Origin: Candidatus Gastranaerophilales bacterium
GTDB lineage: Bacteria > Cyanobacteriota > Vampirovibrionia > Gastranaerophilales > Gastranaerophilaceae
Assembly: GCA_944327255.1 (NCBI GenBank)
Contig: CALVHA010000003.1
Location: 62,001-126,000, forward strand
Direction: 5' to 3'
Length of the DNA stretch: 64,000 nucleotides
Both the position numbers and the translations under genes were made by a program. The notes below the pieces were generated by a model. That model did not search any database, had not been told where the DNA came from, and was given only the letters and a program-made list of their open reading frames with translations. Shown here in pieces: positions 27,580 through 36,788 of the stretch. How positions within the stretch are numbered: position 1 is the first letter of the stretch; each line of letters begins with the position of its first letter.

Positions 27580-29241
27580 TTAAGACTGCACTTCACTTTC
27601 TTTTCGTTTAGCATCTGCCAACTGCTGTTCATACTCATCGGCAGTAACTTTTTTACCATCAATTACGTACATTTGATTTCCATTAGAATCCATACCGGAC
27701 TTAAATTCCTGTCCGTTTGCATTTGATTCAACAGGTAAATTTCTCATATCTTTAATTTCCTGCAACCTTGACTGCTTAGTTTTCATTTGGACAACTTCAT
27801 TTTCTTTGTTCTCTGCTTTTTCAGTTTTACCCTTTTCTTTTAATTTAATTACATCGTCTTCTGTTTTAGTAATATCATTATTTAAGGATTTTAATTCTTT
27901 ATCTTCGTTACTTTGAAGTTGTTTAAGTCTTTTTTCTTGTCTTGGAATCTCAGTTGAATATTCTTTTTTGGTATTCTGTAATTTTTTTAACTCGTCTTCA
28001 CCGTTATTAATATCATCAAGGTTTTTCTCATAAGCCTCTTGAGACGTTTTCATCTTATCCTGCAAAGGTTTTAAATCTGAATTCATTTTATCTAATTCAG
28101 CTTTTGCAGTTTGATGGTTATTATAAGCTGTTTCATATTGTTGTGCTTTTTGGGATTGCTGTTGTTGAGCAATAGATTGTTCCTGTTTTAACCCAGCCAA
28201 CTGCGCTTCTGCTTTAGAAATTTGTGCCTGAATTGTTGCTTTTTGCTCAGGAGTACTTGCCGCTGACAATTGGCTCTTTAAGTTAGCAATATTTTGCTCT
28301 TGATTTGCTACATTCTCATTTGCAATACCTAAACGCTTTTCAGCCGAATCCAAAGCTGTTCTGGAGCTATCGACATTTTGCGCTAATTGCGAAACCTGAC
28401 CGTCTTTCGTTTTAATTTGTTCGTTCAATTTATCAAAGTTTGATTTATCAGTGTCATATGTTGATTTTAATTCTTTAGTTTGAGATTTTAAAGATGTTAA
28501 TTTTTTATTTGTTTCGCTAATAGTATCATCAATTTTAGTATTTTCCTGTTTAGCAATATTTAAAGCAGAACTTAATTCGCTTGAGTTTGTCGCATTCTGC
28601 ATTTTTGCAATGTTTGAGGATAAAGGAGCTCCAGAAGTTGAAACACTGCTATTTTTAGATGAGGAGAACGTTCCCCATATATCTTTTACTGTAGAAGCAA
28701 GAGATACAATTCCGGATGCTACAGCTACCCCCTCCTCAAACCCTGAAGTCTTTGGAGTCTGTGCCTGTGCTTGAGCCTGCATAGCATTAAGCTGGGCATA
28801 AGTATTACTATAAGCTCTTTGTTTAAGCCTTTCTAAGCTACGCCCACTATATCCTGTATATAAATCACTACGGCTAAATCCATAGTCTGCAATACCACCA
28901 CTGTTTCGTCGTGTATAATCAATTGTTCTTCTCGCAGAAACATAATTGCTATCCTGAATTGTTCCTTGTTGAGGAGAAGTTTTTGAAGTAGCAGCATTTC
29001 CGCTTCTGCTATTCATTGTTCTTGATGTAACAGAAGTATTATTTAAAATAGCACCACTTTTGCTGCTCCAATTTCCGCTTGAGAGTGACATTTTAGATAA
29101 GTTCGCAGTTGCAGCATTTGCTGTCGAGTTTGTACTCTTGGTCACAGATGACTTGGAACCTGAACCAAAATTATCTCGGATATTGTTGTTCGAATTTAGC
29201 TGTGTTCGAACTCCTGGTCTGTATTTTAACTCAACATTCAT
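27580..29241 (-). CDS. Long coiled-coil protein, unknown
   Basis: 553 residues. Residues 1-150 are low complexity, rich in S, N, T and A; 165-190 hold a short hydrophobic stretch (VAVASGIVSLASTVKDIW). Residues about 220-500 are continuous predicted coiled coil with Q, K, E, D heptads (SMC-like or cytoskeletal in look, but without ATPase ends). The C-terminus contains MYVIDGKKVTADEYEQQ. No signal peptide. No family recognised. It may act as a structural or secreted scaffold; that is conjecture. A TGTTA-N7-TAACA repeat lies about 80 bp upstream (29321-29337). Confidence 0.8.
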   Translation of the reverse strand: MNVELKYRPGVRTQLNSNNNIRDNFGSGSKSSVTKSTNSTANAATANLSKMSLSSGNWSSKSGAILNNTSVTSRTMNSRSGNAATSKTSPQQGTIQDSNYVSARRTIDYTRRNSGGIADYGFSRSDLYTGYSGRSLERLKQRAYSNTYAQLNAMQAQAQAQTPKTSGFEEGVAVASGIVSLASTVKDIWGTFSSSKNSSVSTSGAPLSSNIAKMQNATNSSELSSALNIAKQENTKIDDTISETNKKLTSLKSQTKELKSTYDTDKSNFDKLNEQIKTKDGQVSQLAQNVDSSRTALDSAEKRLGIANENVANQEQNIANLKSQLSAASTPEQKATIQAQISKAEAQLAGLKQEQSIAQQQQSQKAQQYETAYNNHQTAKAELDKMNSDLKPLQDKMKTSQEAYEKNLDDINNGEDELKKLQNTKKEYSTEIPRQEKRLKQLQSNEDKELKSLNNDITKTEDDVIKLKEKGKTEKAENKENEVVQMKTKQSRLQEIKDMRNLPVESNANGQEFKSGMDSNGNQMYVIDGKKVTADEYEQQLADAKRKESEVQS

Positions 29242-29794
29242 GTCAGTATTCTCTCTCGATTTAATATCTTATATATATAAAGTTTTTTTATTCCCAATTA
29301 TTGATACCTCGAAGATTATTTGTTACATTTGTTAACATGAAAAATTAAATTAAAATCTTTATTATAATATACCCTCCTTTTAAAAAAAAATTTCATTAAA
29401 TATTACATATGTTTACAAATATATAAACTATACAAAGGATACAGAATAGCTTGTAGAGATTTCTTTCAGATTTTGCAAGACTTTATGAAGCGAATTTTAC
29501 AAAATAATTGTAAATTTTTAGAAAAAAAAACTGATTTTGAAAAAGTGTTACGCAGACTATTTATTCAACCAGTTAACAAAACTTATTGTAACGAGATTGG
29601 CATGGAGACAATAAAAAATGTGTCATTTTGTTCTTTTAGGTTTATGATAAAGATATCAATCTTGGGAGGCGGGGTAGTTAACAGATTCCGTCTCGGGGGA
29701 ATCAATCAATAGAACGATTAACTCTTTTCAAATATCGTTTAAAATGGTGATGAAGATAAGAATTTAATATTTTGTATTTCGGAGGTAGATAGAA
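29242..29794. other. 553-bp intergenic region with no supported gene
   Basis: AT-rich on the left. From about 29560 to 29720 the composition changes: a G-rich stretch near 29660-29705 contains GATTCC and GGAATC that can pair (hairpin about 29681-29702). A possible small RNA or leader for the cobO gene, but it does not match the cobalamin riboswitch consensus. The 79-codon open frame at 29473-29712 starts with TTG and lacks protein-like character. Confidence 0.5.
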
Positions 29795-30328
29795 GTGTTA
29801 GAGCATGGTTATATTCAAATTTATACAGGAGACGGGAAGGGGAAAACTACAGCATCTTTAGGTTTAGCACTTCGAGCACTAGGACATGGCTGGAAAGTTT
29901 TGATTATTCAGTTTACAAAAGGGGATAGTGCTACATCTTATGGCGAAATAATATCTTCATCTAAATTTTTGCCGAATTTGGACGTAGTACAATTTGGTAT
30001 GGATAGAGTTTGTTATTCTCACAATGTTTGTATGGACGATTTCAAAGAAGCTAAAAAAGGTTGGGAATTCGCGAAAAAAGCTATTAACTCTGGAGAGTAT
30101 CAATTAATTATTCTTGATGAAATTAATATTTGTACTGCAATGAACATGATTAAAGTTAGTGATGTTAAAGATGTATTGATGCATAAACCTGAAAATTTGG
30201 AAATAGTTCTAACAGGACGCTATGCACATCCTGAATTAAAGGCAATGGCTCATCTTGTTACAGAAATGAAACCTATTAAACATTACTTTGATATGGGTGT
30301 TATGGCAAGACAGGGTATTGAATATTAA
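29795..30328 (+). CDS. cobO: Cob(I)yrinic acid a,c-diamide adenosyltransferase
   Basis: Transfers adenosyl to cobalt of corrinoids, making the coenzyme form of B12; works in synthesis or salvage. The 177-residue CobA/BtuR-type protein has a P-loop GDGKGKTT (12-19), LIIQFTKGD, and ILDEINICTAM with the catalytic-region acidic residues. It starts at GTG with a strong GGAGGT Shine-Dalgarno 8 nt upstream. Single gene with a terminator. No other cobalamin synthesis gene in the window. Confidence 0.95.
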   Translation: MLEHGYIQIYTGDGKGKTTASLGLALRALGHGWKVLIIQFTKGDSATSYGEIISSSKFLPNLDVVQFGMDRVCYSHNVCMDDFKEAKKGWEFAKKAINSGEYQLIILDEINICTAMNMIKVSDVKDVLMHKPENLEIVLTGRYAHPELKAMAHLVTEMKPIKHYFDMGVMARQGIEY

Positions 30329-30373
30329 AGACTTAAGTTAATGTAAATCCTTTTTGTTTCAGAAATGAAATAA

Positions 30374-30405
30374 CGGGCATCTGTGAAAGAAGCCCGATTT
30401 TTTTT
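30374..30405 (+). terminator. cobO terminator
   Basis: CGGGC (30374-30378) pairs with GCCCG (30392-30396), followed by a T run of eight (30398-30405). Confidence 0.75.
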
Positions 30406-31561
30406 AATTATTATAAATTTCTGCATATTTAGGATTAACAGCCAACCATTTAAATGTTTCGCTTCCAGTCTCAGGAATATCTATAACAAATGTACCTCCG
30501 TAACGCCCACGTGAAAATACAAGATACCCTTCTTTGGCTAAGTTATGAAAAGCTTTTCTGATAGTGTTAGGACTCAAATCCATTTCCTTAGACAGCTCAA
30601 GGATCGAAGGGAGTTTTGAGCCGATTTCATAATTTTCTGCAATCAGATTCTTAATTGCGTTTTGAGTTTTTTCATAATAATAAAAAGCAGTGTCTTTTGC
30701 CGGTGCAAATATAGATGTTTCCATCTTTTCTGAATTTTCTGTTTCTTTAGGTAATCTAATTACGGTAGTACCATAACGTCCTCGTCTAGGAAGCAATATC
30801 CCCTCATTAATTAAAACTTTCAATGCATCATGGACTGTTTTTATACTTACCTTCAAAGTTTCCGCTAATTCAGAATGAGCTGGAAGTTTCTCCCCTATCT
30901 GCATGTTGTCATTTATATATTTTTTTAATTCAAGTTCAACCTTTTTAACAAGAGTTGTATGAGAAATTGACTCTTTTGCAAAATTATGTTCAAAATCAAT
31001 AGATTTTACTTTCCAAGCTGGTTCTTTAGAACTTTTAGCCTGATGTTCCAAAATTCCGCAAGTACACAAATACTCTAAGGCCAAACGCGCAGTATTTGAG
31101 GAACATCCAGTTAATTCAGACATAGTTCTTGAAGACGGAAGAAATTCTCCTACTTTTAATCTGTTATGTATTATAAATTTTTTAATTTCAACGATTGCAA
31201 TTTCACGCTTTGATGTTAATTTTCTCATTTTAACATTTTGAGCAAACCTATCTTTTATAATTGTCCCGATACGCTGCTTAGATTCAACATATCCGCAATC
31301 TTCCAGATACCTCAGAGAATTTTGAATTGTACCTGCACTCACACCGAGCATATATGCAAGATCATTTTTAGCAGGTAATAAATCATTCGCTTCAATTATA
31401 TTTTCTTGCAAAGATTTTTCAATCCATGAAATAAGCCACTTTGCAATAGTTATAGACTTTGACTCTACCGCATTTTTCAAATCAGGAAGAGAAGAGCCTA
31501 TATCACTTACTTTTATCTTTCTTAATGTAATTTTTTGAGGGGATATAAAATTCGTTTCCAT
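30404..31561 (-). CDS. Regulator with four tandem GntR-type winged-helix domains
   Basis: 385 residues consisting of four winged helix-turn-helix units at about 36-102, 117-190, 204-271 and 294-363. Each shows the GntR pattern: a helix, LP-x-x-x-x-LA-type turn, a recognition helix (SAGTIQNSLRYL, SSNTARLALEYL, SIKTVHDALKVL, SPNTIRKAFHNL) and a wing, clearest as RGRYGTTV and RGRYGGTFV in the last two. There is no FCD, UTRA or aminotransferase ligand domain. The target is unknown. I use ATG 31561 with AAAGG 7 nt upstream; GTG 31579 lies 7 nt after a good -10 and could be a leaderless start instead. Confidence 0.9.
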   Translation of the reverse strand: METNFISPQKITLRKIKVSDIGSSLPDLKNAVESKSITIAKWLISWIEKSLQENIIEANDLLPAKNDLAYMLGVSAGTIQNSLRYLEDCGYVESKQRIGTIIKDRFAQNVKMRKLTSKREIAIVEIKKFIIHNRLKVGEFLPSSRTMSELTGCSSNTARLALEYLCTCGILEHQAKSSKEPAWKVKSIDFEHNFAKESISHTTLVKKVELELKKYINDNMQIGEKLPAHSELAETLKVSIKTVHDALKVLINEGILLPRRGRYGTTVIRLPKETENSEKMETSIFAPAKDTAFYYYEKTQNAIKNLIAENYEIGSKLPSILELSKEMDLSPNTIRKAFHNLAKEGYLVFSRGRYGGTFVIDIPETGSETFKWLAVNPKYAEIYNN

Positions 31562-31586
31562 ACACATACCTTTACGCACAAAGTTA

Positions 31587-31615
31587 ATAATATACTATTT
31601 ATAAAAAAACATCAA
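31587..31615 (-). promoter_or_regulatory. Promoter of the GntR-type gene
   Basis: TTGATG (31615-31610), 17-bp spacer, TATTAT (31592-31587) on the minus strand. Confidence 0.55.
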
Positions 31616-31673
31616 GAAAAATTTTGTTAAATTATGAAGTTTTTTTTACAAAACAGTTTAAATTTTCATATTC

Positions 31674-31702
31674 TTTACAAAAGCGTAATTTTTCGATAAA
31701 AT
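31674..31702 (+). promoter_or_regulatory. ychF promoter
   Basis: TTTACA (31674-31679), 17-bp spacer, TAAAAT (31697-31702), divergent from the GntR-type gene promoter. Confidence 0.5.
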
Positions 31703-31744
31703 AAAGAATATACAGTAAATATTTAGAAAAAGGAATTGAGTATA

Positions 31745-32839
31745 ATGTTAAGAACAGGTATTGTCGGATTGCCAAATGTTGGGAAATCAACTCTTTTCAA
31801 TGCTTTAACAAGTGCAAAAAATGCTCAAAGCGCAAATTATCCTTTTTGCACAATTGAACCAAATGTTGGAGTTGTTAATGTTCCTGACGAACGTCTGGAA
31901 ATTTTATCAAAATTATGTAAAACAACACAAATAATCCCAACAGCAATTGAATTTGTTGATATTGCAGGCCTTGTAAAAGGCGCCAGCAGGGGAGAAGGGT
32001 TAGGAAACCAATTCTTACACAATATTAGAGAAGTAGATGCGATTATTCAGGTTGTAAGATGTTTTGATGATCCGAATACAATTCATGTATCAGGAACAGT
32101 AAACCCTATAGATGATATTGAAACGATTAATACAGAACTGGCACTTGCAGATATGGCATCTGTAGAAAAAAGGCAGGCAAGAATTGCCAAGCAAGTTAAA
32201 GCCGGTGACAAAGATGCCGTTATAGAAGCCGGAGTATTAGATACTTTAAAAGATTTACTTAATCAAGGTACCTTTATAAATATAAAAGATATCTTTAATG
32301 AAGAAGAGATTCCTTTTGTAAGACAATTGAACTTAATGTCAACGAAGCCTGTTATTTATGCTGCAAATGTTTCTGAATATGATTTGAAAGACGGAAATGA
32401 GTATACAAAACTGGTTGATGATTATGCAAAAAATCACAGTGCTGAAATGGTAATTATTTCAGCAAAAATAGAAGAAGAATTATCCGAACTTGGAGCAGAA
32501 GCTCTTGCATATCTTAAAGAACTCGGCATAGATGATAGCGGGATTAATAGAATGATAAAAACTGTTTATCATTTATTAGATCTAAGAACCTTCATAACTG
32601 CTGGAGAAAAAGAAGTACACGCTTGGACAATTCCGGCTGGTGCAAAAGCCCCACAAGCAGCCGGTGTAATTCACACTGATTTTGAAAAAGGTTTTATCAG
32701 AGCAGAAGTAACATCTTATGATGATTTTGTTAAATATGGTTCATATGCTGCTTGTAAAGAAAACGGTGTAACAAGATTGGAAGGGAAAGACTATATCGTA
32801 CAAGACGGTGATATTGTCCATTTCAGATTTGCTGTTTAG
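31745..32839 (+). CDS. ychF: Redox-regulated ATPase YchF (Obg family)
   Basis: Ribosome-associated P-loop ATPase. The 364-residue protein has GLPNVGKST (8-16), the DIAGLVKGASRGEGLGNQFL G3 region, an altered G4 site (ANVSE) consistent with ATP preference, and a C-terminal TGS domain. ATG 31745 has an AGGA about 10 nt upstream; the in-frame TTG 31736 is one nt from that site. Monocistronic with its own terminator. Confidence 0.96.
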   Translation: MLRTGIVGLPNVGKSTLFNALTSAKNAQSANYPFCTIEPNVGVVNVPDERLEILSKLCKTTQIIPTAIEFVDIAGLVKGASRGEGLGNQFLHNIREVDAIIQVVRCFDDPNTIHVSGTVNPIDDIETINTELALADMASVEKRQARIAKQVKAGDKDAVIEAGVLDTLKDLLNQGTFINIKDIFNEEEIPFVRQLNLMSTKPVIYAANVSEYDLKDGNEYTKLVDDYAKNHSAEMVIISAKIEEELSELGAEALAYLKELGIDDSGINRMIKTVYHLLDLRTFITAGEKEVHAWTIPAGAKAPQAAGVIHTDFEKGFIRAEVTSYDDFVKYGSYAACKENGVTRLEGKDYIVQDGDIVHFRFAV

Positions 32840-32842
32840 ACG

Positions 32843-32874
32843 AAAAATACCGCTATAATAAAGCGGTATTTTTT
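32843..32874 (+). terminator. ychF terminator
   Basis: AAAAATACCGCT pairs with AGCGGTATTTTT around a 7-nt loop, with a T run. It may also serve pilT from the other side. Confidence 0.8.
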
Positions 32875-32897
32875 ATTTAAAGTTCTTCTTTTATCTT

Positions 32898-33977
32898 CTA
32901 TTTCGCTTGAGATGAAAGCATACGTTTTAATTCATCCGGCCTTGATGTTTTTGACAATGCATCTTCCAGAGTAATCATTTTTTGTTTATATAGACTTGCA
33001 AGAGCCATCTCTAAGGTCTGCATACCTAATCCTTGGTTCATCTGAATTGTAGAATAAATTTGCGCAGCTTTTGCTTCACGAATAAGGTTTGCAATAGCCG
33101 GTATTACAATCATAATTTCCTGAGCCATTACACGCCCCTTTTTAGTTCCATCAGGTTGGATTTTTGGTAGCAAAGTTTGTGCAAATACCGCGACCAGAGA
33201 GTTTGCAAGCTGTACACGAATCTGTTGTTGCTGCCCCTCAGGAAATACGTCGATAATACGGTCAACCGTTTGAGAAGCAGAAGACGTATGTAATGTCCCA
33301 AATACCAAGTGACCTGTTTCAGCAGCTGTCAGTGCCAATGCAATAGTTTCATGGTCACGCATCTCACCTACCAGAATAATATCAGGGTCTTCACGGAGTG
33401 CGGATTTAAGCGCATTTGCAAAAGATCTTGTATCCATACCTAGCTCACGCTGGTGAATTATACTTGATTTTGATGTATGCACGAACTCTATCGGATCCTC
33501 AATAGTCAAAATATGTTCTGCCCTTGTAGTATTAATATAGTCTATCATTGCAGCAAGGGTTGTAGACTTACCTGACCCTGTAGGACCTGTTACAAGGATT
33601 AAGCCACGAGGTTTTTCTGCAGTTGTCCTTACGATCTCCGGTAATCCAAGTTTATCAAATGAAGGAACAGTAGAGGTAATCGTTCTGAATGCCGCCGCAT
33701 AGTTTCCTTTATCTTTATAAAAGTTAACCCTGAAACGGCTCAAACCTTCTATACCATATGAAAAATCTAGTTCCCATTCCTGTTCAAGCCTTCTTCTTTG
33801 TTCATTAGACAACATCGGGAACAACAATGTTTCTACTTCTTCTGGAGAAAGGGGAGGGTAATCCATTCTTTTTAAGTTACCATCAACACGCATTACCGGT
33901 GGCAATGCACTTGAGATATGTAAGTCACTACCATTATTCTTAACAAGTTTTTCTAAAAGTTCTTCAATTGCAACCAT
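32898..33977 (-). CDS. pilT: Type IV pilus retraction ATPase PilT
   Basis: Hexameric motor ATPase that depolymerises pili for twitching. The 359-residue protein has a PAS-like N-domain, Walker A GPTGSGKST (131-139), an aspartate box with LREDPDIILVGEMRD, the His box TGHLVFGTLHTSSA, and the PilT-type motif AIANLIREAK (usual AIRNLIREGK). Length is typical. It follows a small 83-residue gene by 14 bp. No other pilus genes in the window, so it is an isolated part of a pilus system. Confidence 0.95.
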   Translation of the reverse strand: MVAIEELLEKLVKNNGSDLHISSALPPVMRVDGNLKRMDYPPLSPEEVETLLFPMLSNEQRRRLEQEWELDFSYGIEGLSRFRVNFYKDKGNYAAAFRTITSTVPSFDKLGLPEIVRTTAEKPRGLILVTGPTGSGKSTTLAAMIDYINTTRAEHILTIEDPIEFVHTSKSSIIHQRELGMDTRSFANALKSALREDPDIILVGEMRDHETIALALTAAETGHLVFGTLHTSSASQTVDRIIDVFPEGQQQQIRVQLANSLVAVFAQTLLPKIQPDGTKKGRVMAQEIMIVIPAIANLIREAKAAQIYSTIQMNQGLGMQTLEMALASLYKQKMITLEDALSKTSRPDELKRMLSSQAK

Positions 33978-33991
33978 TATACCCTCTCATT

Positions 33992-34243
33992 CTATTCTGT
34001 AAAATTCATAGTTTTTTCATTTTCAACAAAAGCAAGCTCAATTAAATTATAAGCCATATAAGCTCCTAATGCAACTGCCTTGGGATCAAGCTCTGAATTA
34101 TTAGCTGCTTCTATAATTGCAGTATTAATTTCAGGATTTTCTTCTTTTATGTAATGAATCATTTTTTTTCGCCAGGAAGGCATATCTTTAAATACTTCAG
34201 AAAATACAGATGCTGCAACTTCTTCTGTTATTACAGGTAACAT
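33992..34243 (-). CDS. Unknown 83-residue protein upstream of pilT
   Basis: Helical, soluble, acidic; begins MLPVITEEVAASVFSEVF and ends with a helix rich in A and L. No recognised family. GAGG 6 nt before the ATG supports the start. It probably shares a transcript with pilT, suggesting a pilus or surface role without proof. Confidence 0.7.
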   Translation of the reverse strand: MLPVITEEVAASVFSEVFKDMPSWRKKMIHYIKEENPEINTAIIEAANNSELDPKAVALGAYMAYNLIELAFVENEKTMNFTE

Positions 34244-34335
34244 GATAACCTCTTCTTATTTTGTAATTTTGACATAATTATACGATATATTACTATTTTC
34301 ATCAATCCATAAAAAAAATAATCATTTGTTTGAAG

Positions 34336-34341
34336 TATAAT
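34336..34341 (+). promoter_or_regulatory. recF -10 element, leaderless arrangement
   Basis: TATAAT ends 6 nt before the ATG at 34348. No convincing -35 at the usual distance. Confidence 0.45.
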
Positions 34342-34347
34342 TTGTAT

Positions 34348-35454
34348 ATGAATTTAATAAATCTTGGACTAACAAATTACAGAAATTGTAAAAATTTATT
34401 ATTAGACTTAAGCTCTAATAAAATTCTTATTATCGGCAAAAACGCACAAGGCAAAACTAATATTCTTGAAAGCATATATTTCCTCTCAACTCTTAAAAGT
34501 CCGAGAATTTCTACAAATATGGAATTAATAAACTTTGATGAAAACAAAGTTTCAATAAATGCTAATATAATTAAAGCCGAAACTGATATTGAACTTGATT
34601 TTACATATAACAGAGAAAAATCTCGAGAATTAAAAGTTAATAAAGTAAAAACAACACCTAAAAATTTTAAATCAGTCTTAAAAACAGTTCTTTTTTCCAC
34701 AAATGATCTTCTACTTTTGCGCGGAAATCCTTCTGATAGAAGAGACTGGCTGGATAGAGCAATTTCCCAAATTTATCCGGCATATGATGAGAGGCTTACC
34801 AAATATGATAAAATAAGGATTCAAAAAAATAGTACTCTAAAAGAATATCTTAAAACTGGGAATTTAAATGAAACATTACTAGATGTTTACAATGAACAAC
34901 TTGTTATAACCGGCAGTAATATTATTTACTTACGCATTAAATTTTTAAATGAAATAGAAAAAATTGCCAGAGAAAAACATAGAATAATAAGTGAAACAGA
35001 AGATTTAACTATCAAATACGATTGTCAGTTTCTGAATAATACTGAAAGTTTAGAGTCAATTGTAGCTGATTTCAAACAAGAATTGTCAGAGAAAAAAAAT
35101 GAAGAAATGAGAAGAGGTCAATCTTGTGTAGGTCCACATAGGGATGACATATTGTTTTTTATAAACAACAATGAGGCAACCAAATTCGCTTCACAAGGTC
35201 AACAGAGAACAGTTGTCCTTGCTCTTAAGCTCTCTGAATTAGATATTATTACAAATAAAACGGGCGATGAACCTATTTTATTATTGGACGATGTATTGGC
35301 AGAACTTGACGATATAAGACAAAACTATCTTCTAAAATCTATTAACAATAGAACCCAAACCATTATAACATCTGTTGACACAGTATTGTTTGAAGATGCG
35401 TTTCTAAAAGATGTAAAAATTTATAAAATTGATAATGGAACAATTAAGGAATAA
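34348..35454 (+). CDS. recF: DNA replication and repair protein RecF
   Basis: SMC-like ATPase loading RecA at gaps. The 368-residue protein has Walker A GKNAQGKTN (30-38), the signature SQGQQRTVVLALKLSE and Walker B LLLDDVLAELD. I take ATG 34348 (MNLINLGLTNYRN, a RecF-like start) instead of the in-frame TTG at 34330, which lies before the -10. dnaA, dnaN and gyrB, the usual neighbours, are absent, so there is no origin cluster here. It overlaps yraN convergently by 11 bp. Confidence 0.94.
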   Translation: MNLINLGLTNYRNCKNLLLDLSSNKILIIGKNAQGKTNILESIYFLSTLKSPRISTNMELINFDENKVSINANIIKAETDIELDFTYNREKSRELKVNKVKTTPKNFKSVLKTVLFSTNDLLLLRGNPSDRRDWLDRAISQIYPAYDERLTKYDKIRIQKNSTLKEYLKTGNLNETLLDVYNEQLVITGSNIIYLRIKFLNEIEKIAREKHRIISETEDLTIKYDCQFLNNTESLESIVADFKQELSEKKNEEMRRGQSCVGPHRDDILFFINNNEATKFASQGQQRTVVLALKLSELDIITNKTGDEPILLLDDVLAELDDIRQNYLLKSINNRTQTIITSVDTVLFEDAFLKDVKIYKIDNGTIKE

Positions 35455-35791
35455 CATTTTTTAAATGTTCAATTTTAATATCAGGTTTTAAGGTAATTCC
35501 GACAACATCTATTCTATATTTGTTAATTTTATGCTCACTTAAATAATATTGGACCCCCTTACGAATATTACTGAGTTTGGCTTTGGTTACTGCCTCAAAA
35601 GGAGTTCCATATAAGTTAGTTTTACGTGTTTTTACTTCCACAAAAACAATTATATCTTTTATTTTTGCAATAATATCAATTTCACAAAATCGAGAATAAT
35701 GCTTGTTTCTCTCAAGTATTACGTAACCATTTTCCTGTAAATAACGACAAGCCAAATCTTCTCCGGCAGAACCAGTTTTTTTGTTGTTCAT
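35444..35791 (-). CDS. yraN: UPF0102 family protein YraN
   Basis: 115-residue restriction-endonuclease-like fold protein of the YraN family, thought to be an endonuclease. It shows GEDLACRYLQENGYVILERN, then EIDIIAKIKDIIVFVEVKTRK with the D-x(n)-E-x-K type catalytic core. Its 3' end overlaps recF on the opposite strand. It is 11 bp downstream of queF and probably shares its transcript. Confidence 0.93.
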   Translation of the reverse strand: MNNKKTGSAGEDLACRYLQENGYVILERNKHYSRFCEIDIIAKIKDIIVFVEVKTRKTNLYGTPFEAVTKAKLSNIRKGVQYYLSEHKINKYRIDVVGITLKPDIKIEHLKNVIP

Positions 35792-35802
35792 TATATAAAT
35801 CC

Positions 35803-36702
35803 CTATTGTTTAATCCCACTTCGCGCAAATAGTGTAACATCCGTCAATTTATATACGTCATCGACAACACAGTTTTTGCTCCAACGAGAAGGACATATAT
35901 CAATCCCCCCTCTTCTTGTATATAAAGCACTAACAAACAATTCATCATCGGGATTTAACACATCATGCAATCTTTTATAGATCATTTCACAACATTCCTC
36001 ATGAAAATGATACTCCGAACGAAAAGAGATTAAATACTTTAGAAGACTCTCTTCTTTTATATGTTTATCGGATTTATAGAAAATATAAACATCTCCGAAA
36101 TCAGGCTGGTGGGTCACTCTACAGTTAGAACGCAAAGAATCAAATGTTAAATAATATTCTTTAATGTCACAAGTTTGTTCTACCTCAATTAATTCAGGGG
36201 ACTCTTTAAACTTCTTTATAAGCAAATTATCTTCATCCACATAATCCATTATATTTTTAAAATTTTTAAAAATCTCGATTCTATCGCTATTAACATTAAC
36301 AAAATTGACGACAACAGCAGTTTCAAGCTTATCACTTAAGTCTTTTTGTATAATACTTTGACATATACTTAAACATTCTTCCATATTTTTACCATATCTG
36401 CTCATATTAAAAGAATTTAAGTATAATTTTAAGGATTTAGATTCAATAATGAATTCATTATTACAATTATACTTGATCTTAATTAATCTTGTGACAGGAA
36501 TACCATTTTCAGTCATACAAGAAAATTCATATGCATGCCATATATCAACCCCTAAAAACGGTAAATTATTATTATCTATACTATACTGCCTTCTATTTTC
36601 GCATCTAGGAACGGCAACCAGCAAAGATGGATCATATAATTCACTTCCCCTTGTTTGTTGCCCTAAAAATTTAGATGCAATTTCTTCTGTTTTATCAAAC
36701 AT
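35803..36702 (-). CDS. queF: 7-cyano-7-deazaguanine reductase QueF, bimodular form
   Basis: NADPH-dependent reduction of preQ0 to preQ1 in queuosine synthesis. The 299-residue protein is the long, two-module (tunnelling-fold) type, as in E. coli. The N-module contains ESKSLKLYLNSFNMSRY; the C-module contains SNCRVTHQPDFGDVYI, where the cysteine forms the thioimide intermediate, and FHEECCEMI. AGAGGGA lies before the ATG. Tgt (56 kb) is the next enzyme. No preQ1 riboswitch is evident. Confidence 0.95.
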   Translation of the reverse strand: MFDKTEEIASKFLGQQTRGSELYDPSLLVAVPRCENRRQYSIDNNNLPFLGVDIWHAYEFSCMTENGIPVTRLIKIKYNCNNEFIIESKSLKLYLNSFNMSRYGKNMEECLSICQSIIQKDLSDKLETAVVVNFVNVNSDRIEIFKNFKNIMDYVDEDNLLIKKFKESPELIEVEQTCDIKEYYLTFDSLRSNCRVTHQPDFGDVYIFYKSDKHIKEESLLKYLISFRSEYHFHEECCEMIYKRLHDVLNPDDELFVSALYTRRGGIDICPSRWSKNCVVDDVYKLTDVTLFARSGIKQ

Positions 36703-36735
36703 CTTTATCCCTCTTTACACACTATATTAACATAA

Positions 36736-36763
36736 AAAAAGTGTCGCTAAATCGACACTTTTT
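36736..36763 (-). terminator. Terminator after the SDF-family symporter gene
   Basis: GTGTCG (36741-36746) and CGACAC (36753-36758), extended by A and T runs on both sides. Confidence 0.75.
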
Positions 36764-36788
36764 ATAATGATAAATATAAAATCTAGCC

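Noticed and set aside
29473..29712. 79-codon open frame in the gap before cobO
   Set aside because: TTG start inside AT-rich sequence, no Shine-Dalgarno, unusual residue make-up, and it overlaps the structured G-rich stretch.
29560..29794. Cobalamin riboswitch before cobO
   Set aside because: The conserved B12-box words are not found in the G-rich stretch.
36703..36788. preQ1 riboswitch before queF
   Set aside because: The gap is mostly the upstream gene's terminator, and the aptamer consensus is absent.
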